IMG/VR virus record: IMGVR_UViG_3300045996_001658
Span: 1-21,316 of that record
Reading direction: 5' to 3' (one strand)
DNA length: 21,316 nt
Source: a virus
The translations under genes and the position numbers were made by a program. The notes beneath the pieces were generated by a model. That model did no database searches. It saw only the letters and a program-made list of their open reading frames with translations, and was not told where the DNA came from. Shown here piece after piece: positions 1 through 7,731 of this stretch; position 1 is the first letter of the stretch, and each line of letters begins with the position of its first letter.

Positions 1-470
1 TGCGCGAATACCGATTTAACGAATGCGGGGGTGAGCTCGCGGATGCGCTGTTTTCCACCGGGTTGGCCATAGTCAGCAGTTAGCAACTTACTGCCGTCAA
101 TGCCCCGGACCACAGCCACATGCCCCCCGAACACAGTCGACATAACGATGATATCGCCCGGCATGGCAGTTTTGGGCGCGAAGACTTTGCGGGCGAGCTT
201 GCAGGGGCCGATGGGTGGGGGGGTGAGGCGGTTGAGATTGACGCCGACCTTCCAACCGAGGTGTTCAGCGCGGTTAATCCAGGGCTCTCGGCAGCCCATG
301 CGAAAGAGTAGCCAGTGCCCCAGATCAGCACAACTGCTGTACCGTGCGCGCATAGCGCCGATATCCCGTCGCTCGGTCACCAACTGATAGCGGGGGTGGA
401 GTTCATCCACGCCGACTGCACCATTGGTCGCCCAATCCAGGCAAGCAATGGCGGCGTCACCCCGTGTCAC
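1..470 (-). CDS. Putative NlpC/P60- or CHAP-like cysteine peptidase (phage lysin), 3' end missing
   Basis: Reading the minus strand from a GTG at 470 gives an open frame that runs off the left edge (156 codons seen). The start overlaps the TGA of the preceding gene as GTGA, which supports it. A Cys in YSSCADLGHW (about residue 47), the segment MPGDIIVM (103-110) and a His in FGGHVAVV (about 117), followed by TADYGQPGG, match the Cys...(P)GD...GHV layout of NlpC/P60 and CHAP peptidases that cut cell-wall peptides. The Cys and His would be the catalytic pair; this is a pattern match, not an alignment. It follows the fibre genes, so it may be an endolysin or a virion-associated wall hydrolase. 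No signal peptide or membrane segment is seen at the N-terminus. The C-terminus lies outside the window. Confidence 0.72.
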   Translation of the reverse strand, partial: MTRGDAAIACLDWATNGAVGVDELHPRYQLVTERRDIGAMRARYSSCADLGHWLLFRMGCREPWINRAEHLGWKVGVNLNRLTPPPIGPCKLARKVFAPKTAMPGDIIVMSTVFGGHVAVVRGIDGSKLLTADYGQPGGKQRIRELTPAFVKSVFA

Positions 471-922
471 GCTAACCATAACGACGCTCGAAAATGCACA
501 TTGTCTGTACCAGGCGTGCCGGTGGAGTAGGTGCAATCCAGCCGGATGACATCGCCGCGAACAACCGCGACCGTGTGAGTTGTGTCGGCAACGATGATGG
601 TGTTGTTTGCGCACGTCGCAGTGAGTGAGGTGGCGACCCCGTTGACGTATACCGTGGCAGTGGTGTCAATGCCGGGTGTCGCGCCGTAGCCGATTGACAG
701 GCCGAAGATATTGCAATCGCGGGGGACTTCAAACAGTGCAAGCCGCTCAGTCGTGAGCGTAGTCCCTTGGTTGTTGATCCCAAACCCCCACATAAACGGG
801 CGCCGGACCGTCACACCTGCGACATCGGCAGCTTGAATCAACCCACGCACACCGAACGTGACAAGCCCGATCCCACTGCCGCGGGGGCCGAAAATACCGG
901 GTTTTACCGTGTGAATTGCCAT
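467..922 (-). CDS. Small beta-rich structural protein, third of three tandem paralogues
   Basis: A 151-residue protein of unknown function starting at ATG 922, six bases after the previous stop. It is rich in Val, Thr and Gly with little predicted helix, as expected for a beta-sandwich. It shares a layout with its two upstream neighbours: an aromatic/Gly-rich N-terminus, a TERLALFEV strand, the VYVNGVATSL strand pair (compare LRINGVDSAV and VRLDGVDTAL), then VVRGDVIRLDCTYS and a C-terminal hydrophobic strand. Its location after the fibre genes suggests a virion-surface, fibre-tip or receptor-related part. The next gene (putative lysin) starts inside its stop codon. No strong Shine-Dalgarno is seen. 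The protein family is not recognised. Confidence 0.75.
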   Translation of the reverse strand: MAIHTVKPGIFGPRGSGIGLVTFGVRGLIQAADVAGVTVRRPFMWGFGINNQGTTLTTERLALFEVPRDCNIFGLSIGYGATPGIDTTATVYVNGVATSLTATCANNTIIVADTTHTVAVVRGDVIRLDCTYSTGTPGTDNVHFRASLWLA

Positions 923-928
923 GCGCTG

Positions 929-1348
929 CTACTCAATCACAATCACGAAATACGGGCGTGCTGTGTTGTTGGATGCATCGGATTGGACGTATTTGACGGA
1001 TAGCAATTGACCAGCCGTAACAGCCTGGCTTAGGCCAGTTGATTCCACCGAGGTTACGCCCGACCCTAGTGTTAGCGCGACCGCGGAGTCAACACCGTTA
1101 ATACGTAATGTCGCGGTTTTTGAGTTGGCGACCGAACCTGCTGTGAAGCGCGCAACGGTGATTGTGCCGGAGGTCAGACACTCCACTTCGGAGATTAGCT
1201 CCGATGCATCGGGCATACCGCCGATCCCATAGCGGTGTAGGAAGAATGTGCTAGTCGCGCCCGGCATTTGCCCGTCACCCCAAAACTTGAATGTTGGGGA
1301 GCCGGGCGGGCCGTTGTTGATCGCGCTTGCGAGTGTGATGATGCTCAC
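929..1348 (-). CDS. Small beta-rich structural protein, second of three tandem paralogues
   Basis: A 139-residue protein starting at GTG 1348, which overlaps the upstream TGA (GTGA, 4 bases). A GGGG tract about 8 bases upstream could serve as ribosome-binding site. It shows the same order of elements as its neighbours: a Gly/aromatic N-terminus, DASELISEV, TLRINGVDSAV, then VTAGQLLSVKYVQSDASNN and a final FVIVIE strand. The function is unknown. The tandem arrangement, translational coupling and position after two fibre-like genes point to tail-tip or capsid-surface decoration. No catalytic motif or membrane segment is seen. Confidence 0.75.
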   Translation of the reverse strand: MSIITLASAINNGPPGSPTFKFWGDGQMPGATSTFFLHRYGIGGMPDASELISEVECLTSGTITVARFTAGSVANSKTATLRINGVDSAVALTLGSGVTSVESTGLSQAVTAGQLLSVKYVQSDASNNTARPYFVIVIE

Positions 1349-1800
1349 GGCGTAAACCCCAGCACTACGGATGCGAACGGGTTGACCACGTTAGCGGATG
1401 CGCCGGACATGACGGTCTTGATCGACAGACGGTGTAGCTCGCCGGCCGGGATTTTGAACGAGTCGATAAAGTTTGAATCCTCGACTTGCCCCGATGCAGC
1501 CGCGGGCACTACAGCGATTAGGGCCGTATCAACCCCATCAAGCCGAACAGTGCAGGTGATCGAGATCCCGGAAATGGCAGTTGCCTTGACAAGCAATTTC
1601 TTAACGTAGATATCGGCTGTGTTACTCGGGATGATGTGCTGGCCGAATAGCTCAGTGGCGTTCGCTGCCGTGCCGAAATTCCAGGTGTATAGGTAGCGCG
1701 CGCTCGTGGAGTTGCCCCACGCGGACGCACCCCAGCATAGCTCGAAATCGCTATAGGACGTCCCTTGTGCGCCGGGTTGGTTGATTGTGATGATTGCCAT
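1345..1800 (-). CDS. Small beta-rich structural protein, first of three tandem paralogues
   Basis: A 151-residue protein starting at ATG 1800, nine bases after the preceding fibre gene's stop. It contains the features shared by the trio: NATELFGQHI, VRLDGVDTALIAV, the IPAGELHRLSIKTV strand and a C-terminal PFASVVLGF strand. The pattern is typical of small all-beta virion proteins, but no named family is recognised. It overlaps the next gene by four bases. The trio probably arose by local duplication followed by strong divergence. Confidence 0.75.
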   Translation of the reverse strand: MAIITINQPGAQGTSYSDFELCWGASAWGNSTSARYLYTWNFGTAANATELFGQHIIPSNTADIYVKKLLVKATAISGISITCTVRLDGVDTALIAVVPAAASGQVEDSNFIDSFKIPAGELHRLSIKTVMSGASANVVNPFASVVLGFTP

Positions 1801-1809
1801 CCGGCGGTC

Positions 1810-2778
1810 TCACGTAATCGTGCCGGTGCCGTCAAAAAATATCCAGTTGGTTCCGTTGAACACGACGCGGCCGACGCCCTTCTGATTTGCGGGAATAACG
1901 ATTGAGTCGCCGCCCGCGGTGTTGCCGTCGAACGTCCAGGAGTATGAGGCAGCCGGTGACAACACTTTAAATGTCATGACATCGCCCTTCATAGCGCCCG
2001 TCGTGCCGAGGGTCTTAGTCCGATTGGCTGTTGCGGTTGGCGCAGAGAACACTGGTCCGTCAGTGACTTGGATTGTGGTGGACGAATCCGCCATTGTGAT
2101 CGGCAGAGCCACTAGGTTCGGAATCGCCTGGAAGTCCGGACCCTGCAACGCAGTTGCGACACACTCCAACACGGCCGTGCCATCGGTGACACGCTGGCCA
2201 ACGATCGCGGTAGCTAGCGCGGCGGGAGCCGAACCGGCAGATGTCCCGGCAACAGCGACCACGAAAATGCGGTTACCCGACGTCGAGTTGATGAGGGTGT
2301 TTTCGGTGTAGGGCGTGGAGTTGACGCGAGCGGCGTAACCGAACGCGCCATCCTGATTCGCGCGCATGCCCCAGCGAGCTCGTGACCCCTGCCACAACAG
2401 CACATCACCCTCGCGGTAGAATCCGGTGGATGGGATGGTCGCCACTTTGCCGACAATGCGGTGCACCCAAGCGGCGGAGTCGTTATCCCCAGCCGTAAGC
2501 ACATCACCTGTCAGAGGTGATTCGCCCGCGGATAGCGTGACAACCGTGCGCGAGTTACGTAGCCGATTGGCGAGCGCGTCCGTCGCCGCAAGAGTGCTGA
2601 TAGCTGCGTCGACGTATAGCTTGCTGGTGAGGTCGGAGTTGACTGTCGCGGTACCGCTGCCGGTGATTTTGCCGCCTGCGAGATTGTTACCCCGCGCGCA
2701 AACATCCTCGAGATCGTCCGTGCTTGGGCCGCCTCCACCACCACTGCCGCCGCCAACCAATGCATCAAGTAGACTCAT
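1810..2778 (-). CDS. Tail fibre-like protein with glycine-rich N-terminal linker
   Basis: The ATG at 2778, seven bases after the upstream TGA, gives 322 residues beginning MSLLDALVGGG. A GTG at 2838 in the same frame would overlap the upstream gene by more than 50 bases and is less likely. Residues about 8-16 are almost all glycine and serine (a flexible linker). The middle contains LTSKLYVDAAI, a segment type seen in trimeric fibres. The C-terminus ends with GVGRVVFNGTNWIFFDG, close to the short 'V.FNG.NW' tip strand common in phage fibre and tip proteins. It is probably a fibre or receptor-contacting protein of the baseplate. The cognate receptor cannot be judged. Confidence 0.78.
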   Translation of the reverse strand: MSLLDALVGGGSGGGGGPSTDDLEDVCARGNNLAGGKITGSGTATVNSDLTSKLYVDAAISTLAATDALANRLRNSRTVVTLSAGESPLTGDVLTAGDNDSAAWVHRIVGKVATIPSTGFYREGDVLLWQGSRARWGMRANQDGAFGYAARVNSTPYTENTLINSTSGNRIFVVAVAGTSAGSAPAALATAIVGQRVTDGTAVLECVATALQGPDFQAIPNLVALPITMADSSTTIQVTDGPVFSAPTATANRTKTLGTTGAMKGDVMTFKVLSPAASYSWTFDGNTAGGDSIVIPANQKGVGRVVFNGTNWIFFDGTGTIT

Positions 2779-2785
2779 GATAATC

Positions 2786-3574
2786 TCAGAGGTAGGGGAT
2801 AGCTTGCATGACTCGCCAGGAGCCAGAGATCCACACAAGCTGAACGGTTCTGGGGAGACCCGCCGGAACGCTGCCGACGGTCGCGACTAGCGCGCCAAGA
2901 TAGCGAATTTCGCAGAAGTTGGTTTCATCCGAGGTAACGAATAACTCTTCGCCCTCCTGGGGAGTTCCGGTGATCGTGAGTGTTGCATCTGCCGCGAATG
3001 AAGCCGCAGGGATAAACACATATCGGACTTGATTGAAATTGACCGATGCCGCAGGTGAGCCACCCGAGAAGGTTGGCACGGCACCACGGTGAGTAACTCG
3101 CCCGTTGAGGACGAATGAGATGCGGTCGTAGAAACTACCCGAACCGGCAGTCAGCGCACCTGCGCTTGTCGCACCAAACTGTGCAGCGGTGCCCTTGACC
3201 GTTCCTCCGGTCGCCGTGATGTCCCCGCCAACGCACTCAATACCGTCCGATCCAACCGCGACATGGTCCGCGAAAGTAACGTTGCCGGTGATCGTAGAAC
3301 CGGCGAGGTTCATTGTCTGGCCGGCGCACTCGAAATAGGCGTTAAATTGCGCCGCGTCGTCGCAAATGATGCCGCCCTGAGGGTACAGCTGACCGTTAAC
3401 GATTACGTTGTTGTCGCACGTCCACTCTTCCGTCGTGCCGTGGCGGAGATTGCGGCAACGATTCGCTAACGACTGGAATGCAACACGGACCGAGGCTGCG
3501 GATCGGCTATCTCCCGGGTCTGGAACCGTAATGTTCACATCATAGTTATCGACTTCTGCAATGACACTCGCCAC
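2786..3574 (-). CDS. Tail fibre-like protein
   Basis: A 262-residue protein starting at GTG 3574. The start lies 3 bases after a GCACTAAACTAG box and has no Shine-Dalgarno. The N-terminal 45 residues (polar, with SVRVAFQSLANRCRNL) look like an attachment or helical region. The rest is Gly/Thr/Val-rich beta repeat (GSTITGNVTF, GGDITATGGTVKG), as in fibre shafts. The C-terminus ends RTVQLVWISGSWRVMQ, resembling the tip of the next fibre-like protein. It follows the gpI-like baseplate gene, which is where tail fibres usually sit. No chaperone-like gene follows. Confidence 0.78.
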   Translation of the reverse strand: MASVIAEVDNYDVNITVPDPGDSRSAASVRVAFQSLANRCRNLRHGTTEEWTCDNNVIVNGQLYPQGGIICDDAAQFNAYFECAGQTMNLAGSTITGNVTFADHVAVGSDGIECVGGDITATGGTVKGTAAQFGATSAGALTAGSGSFYDRISFVLNGRVTHRGAVPTFSGGSPAASVNFNQVRYVFIPAASFAADATLTITGTPQEGEELFVTSDETNFCEIRYLGALVATVGSVPAGLPRTVQLVWISGSWRVMQAIPYL

Positions 3575-3577
3575 GTA

Positions 3578-3589
3578 CTAGTTTAGTGC
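3578..3589 (-). promoter_or_regulatory. GCACTAAACTAG gene-start box, copy 1 (first fibre gene)
   Basis: An exact consensus copy on the coding strand, 3 bases before the GTG start at 3574 and 3 bases after the TAG stop of the gpI-like gene. There is no Shine-Dalgarno between box and start. Function is unproven: promoter element, translation signal or boundary cassette. Confidence 0.6.
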
Positions 3590-3592
3590 GGA

Positions 3593-4333
3593 CTAACTAA
3601 CGCTCACAGTAATCCAGTCAGTCGATGTGCCGTCGTAGTCCTGCATCACCTGGCCTTCCTTCAGTAGCACGATATAGCCGATTGAATGCCCGTTTCCCCA
3701 TTCTTTGGGGATGAGTCGAATGTCTGCGACCTCCGCGGCTGTGAGATTTGAATCCCACACACCCCCGTCATCCCATGTGCCAGGATCGGACCAAATGCCA
3801 TCGGACGCAAACTCCTCCAATTGGATTCCCAGCCACCATCGCGCCCATTGCTCGGGAGGTGATCCGTCGGGATCCCAACCAACAACCGTGTCTCGGTCAA
3901 TGCCGCCCTCAGCGTATAGTTTATATCGCACACCGTTACGGCCCATCAGTGTCGCATACGTGCCGTCTGTCGTGCTGGTGTAGAGGGGCGATGCGGCGTA
4001 ATGCGCGTGGAGCTGAGTCAGCAGCGCGTAGGCATTACCCCGCGTTGCGTGGTCAGTAAGCCATCGGAGTTGGCGGCTTGCGTATACTGCATCTGTTTCG
4101 GACCTACCGCGGCGGATTTTGCGATCACGTCCCGTGAGGTCGAGAGAATCATACTCATCATAGCCGGGGAACCTGCGGCGTGCGCCGAAAATGGCCCCAT
4201 CACCAATCGCGTCGGCGTGCACGAAAAAGGTGTAGAGCAGCTTATGCGCGTAACCGTACGCCTTCTTTAACCACCTTGGGGTGAGTGCTTCGAACGTATC
4301 GCGGAATGTTCTGAGAGACGGATCACCAGCCAT
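3593..4333 (-). CDS. Baseplate protein, gpI/Mu gp48-like (putative)
   Basis: A 246-residue protein starting at ATG 4333, with the TAA of the J-like gene directly before it (TAAATG). A GGTGG about 8 bases upstream is a possible ribosome-binding site. It is called mainly from its position directly after the J-like wedge and before the fibres, where P2 gpI and Mu gp48 sit to link baseplate and fibres. Its N-terminal half is helical and basic (FEALTPRWLKKAYGYAHKLLY); the C-terminal half is aromatic and acidic (WSDPGTWDDGGVWDS) and ends in beta strands. No sequence motif fixes the family, so the product name rests on synteny. Confidence 0.6.
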   Translation of the reverse strand: MAGDPSLRTFRDTFEALTPRWLKKAYGYAHKLLYTFFVHADAIGDGAIFGARRRFPGYDEYDSLDLTGRDRKIRRGRSETDAVYASRQLRWLTDHATRGNAYALLTQLHAHYAASPLYTSTTDGTYATLMGRNGVRYKLYAEGGIDRDTVVGWDPDGSPPEQWARWWLGIQLEEFASDGIWSDPGTWDDGGVWDSNLTAAEVADIRLIPKEWGNGHSIGYIVLLKEGQVMQDYDGTSTDWITVSVS

Positions 4334-5521
4334 TTACGGAGCCACCTGATGAATTGCAGTTGCAGCGATAATGCCGGCGACTGGTGCACCGTTGAGAAGG
4401 ATGGGAACATCAGCCGCAGGGTTGCTGATCACCGCGCGGAAGATGCCGAGCGGCACACCAGTTGCGGATTTAGCGCCACCAATGGCTGCTTCCAGGCCAC
4501 TGCGGTACACATAGCCGGGGGCGATGTCCGCGATGTCTCCGCCGATGGGCCGCGCGGAGATGAACTCGGATAGGGCCGCGGAGATTGCGTCGGTAATGGC
4601 GGTTTCACTGAGGCCAGCGATATTGTATAGCCAGACCTCGTATGAGACGGAGATTGCCTGTGCGGCCGCAGACTCAACCGTAGCTAGCACAGGCAGAGGG
4701 ACAACCTTAGTTTGAATGGCTTCGTTCACTGCCCCGAGGTCAGTCGATGGATCGCCGGCAGTGCCAGTGAGTGAGCCGGTCGCGTCAGCAACATAGACAG
4801 TCAGTCCGCCGTAGCCATCGGGGTAGGTGGGCGAGACCCGGGTAACGCCGATCGCTGAGCCATCAGCGCGGACGGCAGTGCGAGCAACGTAGTCATATGC
4901 GTCACTCGGGCCGTTTGGCGATAGGCTGCCAAGCTTCGCGCGGCAACGGATGCGAAGCGCCTCATCTTCCTCAGCCTCGAAACCAACAACACTCGCGGGG
5001 TTGGTGCAGGTTACGCCGGTGAAGGTCGTCACCATAACCGTGATCTCGTCGGCGAAGGAGGTGGATGCCTCGCCGATCTCACTGGCTTGAATGTCGACCA
5101 GCACATTAGTCGCCAGGGCGCCGACCACTACCGCCTCAGTGTTGACGTATTGTTTCCCGGTGATGGGATTCTTGACAATGAGGTCGCCGATCGAGAGGTT
5201 GTAGACGCCGCCGCTTGCGTTATCCAGGCGAACGACACCCGTTGCGAAGGTGGCCTCAATGCGCTCAACACCGTAGACATAGCGCGCGAGTAGCGTCAGC
5301 CAATCGCCAACCGCCAAATCGAGGTAGTTAGCCCGGGCAATGGCTGCTGTGAATTGGCTGAGGGCCGCGATGAGGGTTGCGACGATCGTGATAATCGTTC
5401 GCACTACTGCGCCCGGTCGCCAATTGGTGGTGGTGACACCGAGGGTGTTTAGCATCGTGTAGATGCTCGTCTTCACCTCATCAACGGTGAGTGGCGTGAT
5501 TAGGTCATTGATGGTAATCAC
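4334..5521 (-). CDS. Baseplate wedge protein, J-like (Mu gp47 type)
   Basis: A 395-residue protein starting at GTG 5521, overlapping the upstream TGA by four bases (GTGA). A GAGG lies 7 bases upstream, a good Shine-Dalgarno. The architecture fits the baseplate J family. The N-terminus (TPLTVDEVKTSIYTMLNTLG...WRPGAVVRTII) is followed by a small hydrophobic helix and YLDLAVGDWLTLLARYVYGVERI. A beta domain has GDLIVKNPITGKQYVNTEAV, then EEDEALRIRCRAKLGSLSPNGPSDAYDYVARTA, the most typical segment, and a final beta/alpha domain. The protein forms wedges around the hub that trigger sheath contraction. Position after the gp25-like gene matches P2 and Mu order. Confidence 0.9.
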   Translation of the reverse strand: MITINDLITPLTVDEVKTSIYTMLNTLGVTTTNWRPGAVVRTIITIVATLIAALSQFTAAIARANYLDLAVGDWLTLLARYVYGVERIEATFATGVVRLDNASGGVYNLSIGDLIVKNPITGKQYVNTEAVVVGALATNVLVDIQASEIGEASTSFADEITVMVTTFTGVTCTNPASVVGFEAEEDEALRIRCRAKLGSLSPNGPSDAYDYVARTAVRADGSAIGVTRVSPTYPDGYGGLTVYVADATGSLTGTAGDPSTDLGAVNEAIQTKVVPLPVLATVESAAAQAISVSYEVWLYNIAGLSETAITDAISAALSEFISARPIGGDIADIAPGYVYRSGLEAAIGGAKSATGVPLGIFRAVISNPAADVPILLNGAPVAGIIAATAIHQVAP

Positions 5522-5991
5522 AGCACAACCTCAAGTAGGGCCTCTAGCGACGTAACAGACATAATAGCGGTGAATTGGGTTTGCTCGGGGTTAGCGAGGA
5601 CGAATAGGCAGGTAACGGTGAGGGTCTTAGTCGCGTAGGAGTAGGAGAGCTCAACCGTGACATCGTCCACCCGGTCATCCTTCGCGAGCTCATTTTGGAT
5701 TTGCAGCGGGAGGGCGGTTATCTGCTCTTGCGTGAGCGGAGCCGACAGCAACGACACGAGGTCGAACCCAAAATCCGGATCATCCAACAACGACCCCTTG
5801 CGCGTCGACAGCCGGTGATAGGCATCCTGCGCGATGCTTTGCGCGGAGCTCATATCCGTCTCTGTCATGCTGGCGGTGAGGTCATCCGCGCACACCAGAT
5901 CCACGCCATAACCAAACGGTTCAACCGGCACAGATGACACCTTGGTCAGTAGTGCGGTCTGAGCGGCGATGAAATCTCTGACAACGTCCAC
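5518..5991 (-). CDS. Baseplate wedge protein, GPW/gp25-like (Mu gp46 type)
   Basis: A 157-residue protein starting at GTG 5991, 3 bases after a GCACTAAACTAG box. The segment AQDAYHRLSTRKGSLLDDPDFGFDLVSLL resembles the gp25/gpW core, in which a terminal repeat unit is read as 'RLxT.kGsl..dpdfG.dl'. The next segment, QIQNELAKDDRVDDVTVELSYS, is the usual C-terminal alpha/beta part. In family members this protein joins sheath and baseplate wedge. It precedes the J-like gene with a four-base overlap, so the two are translationally coupled. There is no normally spaced Shine-Dalgarno; an AGGG touches the start codon. Confidence 0.85.
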   Translation of the reverse strand: MDVVRDFIAAQTALLTKVSSVPVEPFGYGVDLVCADDLTASMTETDMSSAQSIAQDAYHRLSTRKGSLLDDPDFGFDLVSLLSAPLTQEQITALPLQIQNELAKDDRVDDVTVELSYSYATKTLTVTCLFVLANPEQTQFTAIMSVTSLEALLEVVL

Positions 5992-5994
5992 ACC

Positions 5995-6006
5995 CTAGTT
6001 TAGTGC
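5995..6006 (-). promoter_or_regulatory. GCACTAAACTAG gene-start box, copy 2 (gp25-like wedge)
   Basis: An exact consensus copy, 3 bases before the GTG at 5991 and 3 bases after the TAG stop of the hub-spike gene. Same spacing as copies 1 and 3. Confidence 0.6.
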
Positions 6007-6009
6007 GAG

Positions 6010-7167
6010 CTAATCGGAGATGAAGACTTTGCCGCTGCCGTCGGTGGTGCGGCCGAAGGCTTTGGGGTGGGAGACGAATGAGATGGTTCCCGTGATGGGA
6101 GCGCCGTCTAGCGTGCCAGTGAAATCGCCTTGCGGCATATCTACCTCAACACTATCACCCAATCGTACGGCGGCCTTACCGGTTGTGTTGCCGATATCCA
6201 GCCGCACGGGGCTAAAGCCATCACCGCCCTTACCGATGAAGTGACTCACGAATGGCAGGCCTCGATCACCCGCCTCAAACTCCACCATCACATGCGCGCC
6301 AGGAGTCAATTGCGCGTGGCAGCCGGCGACGCCCGGCCACATATCGACGCGGGTCAGGTCCGGCAACCCGGGGGCCTTACTCACCGCCTGCAACGTCACC
6401 CGATCACCCTCAGTCTGCACAACGCGATATCGGTACGCACCGTAGAGTTTTCCGGCTAGCGCATGCCGGGCAATGGCTACCAGCGCATCCGCCAACTCTG
6501 TGCAATCTGCGGGGCGGCAGAATGCGAATACCCGGAAGCCGTCGGGGTTGATTACGTACTCAACCGCGGAGATGGTTAGCGCCGTTGGCAGCCGATTGCT
6601 GATAACCGCGCCGGGTAATATTTTGCTAATGTTCGACGTAACCAGCTCAACCACGCGATCGCGCGCGTTGTAGTCTATGACATCGTAATCTGTCGGCTGG
6701 GGATTGGCGTTGGCACGTGCATCAACTCGAGTCACGCCGTCAAAGTCGACATGCCAGCCGGGGGCCACATCATCCAGGATCTGGCTATAGGGAACGGCGT
6801 TGCGGGTGTAGTGGGCGGCAATACGGCTGGTGGATGTCCAGCTTAGCGTCTCGCCCGCATCAGCCGCGGCGTCACCGGCGACAACAGATGCCTTAACGCC
6901 TGCATCATTGGCGTAGGACCTAACAGTCGCGACCTTGCGCCAACCTGCCGCGCCACCGTAGACCCTCAGCCGGCGTAGACCCTGAAAATCCCCGGTCGCA
7001 TCAGCATCAACGGTGCATTGCATGGCCGTATCGCCGATTTGCAGCACCACTCTGCCGGTCGGCACGTCTTTCTCCGCCGCCATGTCGACATCAGCCGTCC
7101 ACACACCACTAGCGGGCACGCTGATCCGCGCTTTGGTGAACGGAATACCGCCGAGAGTGAGAATCAT
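6010..7167 (-). CDS. Baseplate hub-spike protein (hub fused to OB-fold spike domain)
   Basis: The ATG at 7167 overlaps the upstream TGA (ATGA) and gives 385 residues starting MILTLGGIPF. An upstream in-frame start at 7299 would lie deep in the previous gene and adds a basic stretch with no obvious fold, so it is rejected. Residues about 1-235 are alpha/beta with YDVIDYNARDRVVEL and resemble hub proteins (Mu gp44/P2 gpD type). Residues about 243-312 (YGAYRYRVV...GLPDLTRVDMWPG...LTPGAHVMVEFEAGDRGLPFV) look like the OB-fold of gpV/gp45-type spikes. The last 70 residues form a beta-rich tail (VRLGDSVEVDMP), possibly a short trimeric spike. In Mu these functions are on two genes. It lies right before the gp25-like wedge gene, as expected. 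Confidence 0.75.
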   Translation of the reverse strand: MILTLGGIPFTKARISVPASGVWTADVDMAAEKDVPTGRVVLQIGDTAMQCTVDADATGDFQGLRRLRVYGGAAGWRKVATVRSYANDAGVKASVVAGDAAADAGETLSWTSTSRIAAHYTRNAVPYSQILDDVAPGWHVDFDGVTRVDARANANPQPTDYDVIDYNARDRVVELVTSNISKILPGAVISNRLPTALTISAVEYVINPDGFRVFAFCRPADCTELADALVAIARHALAGKLYGAYRYRVVQTEGDRVTLQAVSKAPGLPDLTRVDMWPGVAGCHAQLTPGAHVMVEFEAGDRGLPFVSHFIGKGGDGFSPVRLDIGNTTGKAAVRLGDSVEVDMPQGDFTGTLDGAPITGTISFVSHPKAFGRTTDGSGKVFISD

Positions 7168-7730
7168 CGCTTGGGGGTCTTTAAGGCCGCGTCGATTTGA
7201 TTGGTGAGGTCGCGGATTTGTTTCTGGTGCTCGCTTTCGGGACCTGGGGGTTTCTCGCCCTTTGGTTTGGCGAGCGTGAGTTTCGGCAGCCCTCGCCATT
7301 GCATCAGCTTCACGGTGTAGAGGTAGCCGCCGGATTCCTGGATAACTGGCTGCCCCACGCTAGTCACGCCCACAGCTGTCACACCCATCATCGCCAGCAG
7401 AGGGTGGTAAATGCTGAAGTAGCCCCGATCATCCTGGCTAGTTCCGCGTTTCTGCGGCGCCTTCATCATGAAATTGTGGAATTGGGTGAAGTCCTCCCAA
7501 TCCTTGTCGCTCAACAGCAGCATTTCAATGCGGGGTTTGGCGGCTTCCGTATTCAGGAAGTTGGTGAAGCTGCCAGTGTAGCCTCGGGTAGCGAGCTCTT
7601 CCCACTTGCGATTGGAGTCACCATCGTAAATCGTCGCGATACCCGGTGATCGGATATACGCCCCGCCATCACTCGTAGCGACAAGCACATAGTCAACCGG
7701 GCGGCGAAGGGGATTGTACGGTGTTGCCAT
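7164..7730 (-). CDS. Small tail/baseplate assembly protein, family not recognised
   Basis: A 188-residue protein starting at ATG 7730, one base after the tape-measure stop (TAACATG). The N-terminal 150 residues are alpha/beta, with FTQFHNFMMKAP and the ending YLYTVKLMQWRGLPKL. The C-terminal 35 residues are Pro/Lys/Glu-rich and helical. Its place between tape measure and hub matches genes for tail-tube initiator or baseplate-centre proteins (Mu gp43, T4 gp53 or P2 gpU positions), but no motif decides among them. It is coupled to the hub gene by a four-base overlap. Confidence 0.65.
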   Translation of the reverse strand: MATPYNPLRRPVDYVLVATSDGGAYIRSPGIATIYDGDSNRKWEELATRGYTGSFTNFLNTEAAKPRIEMLLLSDKDWEDFTQFHNFMMKAPQKRGTSQDDRGYFSIYHPLLAMMGVTAVGVTSVGQPVIQESGGYLYTVKLMQWRGLPKLTLAKPKGEKPPGPESEHQKQIRDLTNQIDAALKTPKR

Positions 7731-7731
7731 G

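Noticed and set aside
2779-2838. Upstream GTG start for the second fibre gene (342 residues)
   Set aside because: It would overlap the previous gene by more than 50 bases; the ATG at 2778 lies just after its stop and begins a typical sequence.
7168-7299. Upstream start for the hub-spike gene (429 residues)
   Set aside because: It overlaps the previous gene over 130 bases and encodes a basic, low-complexity stretch; the ATGA overlap at 7167 is the usual arrangement.
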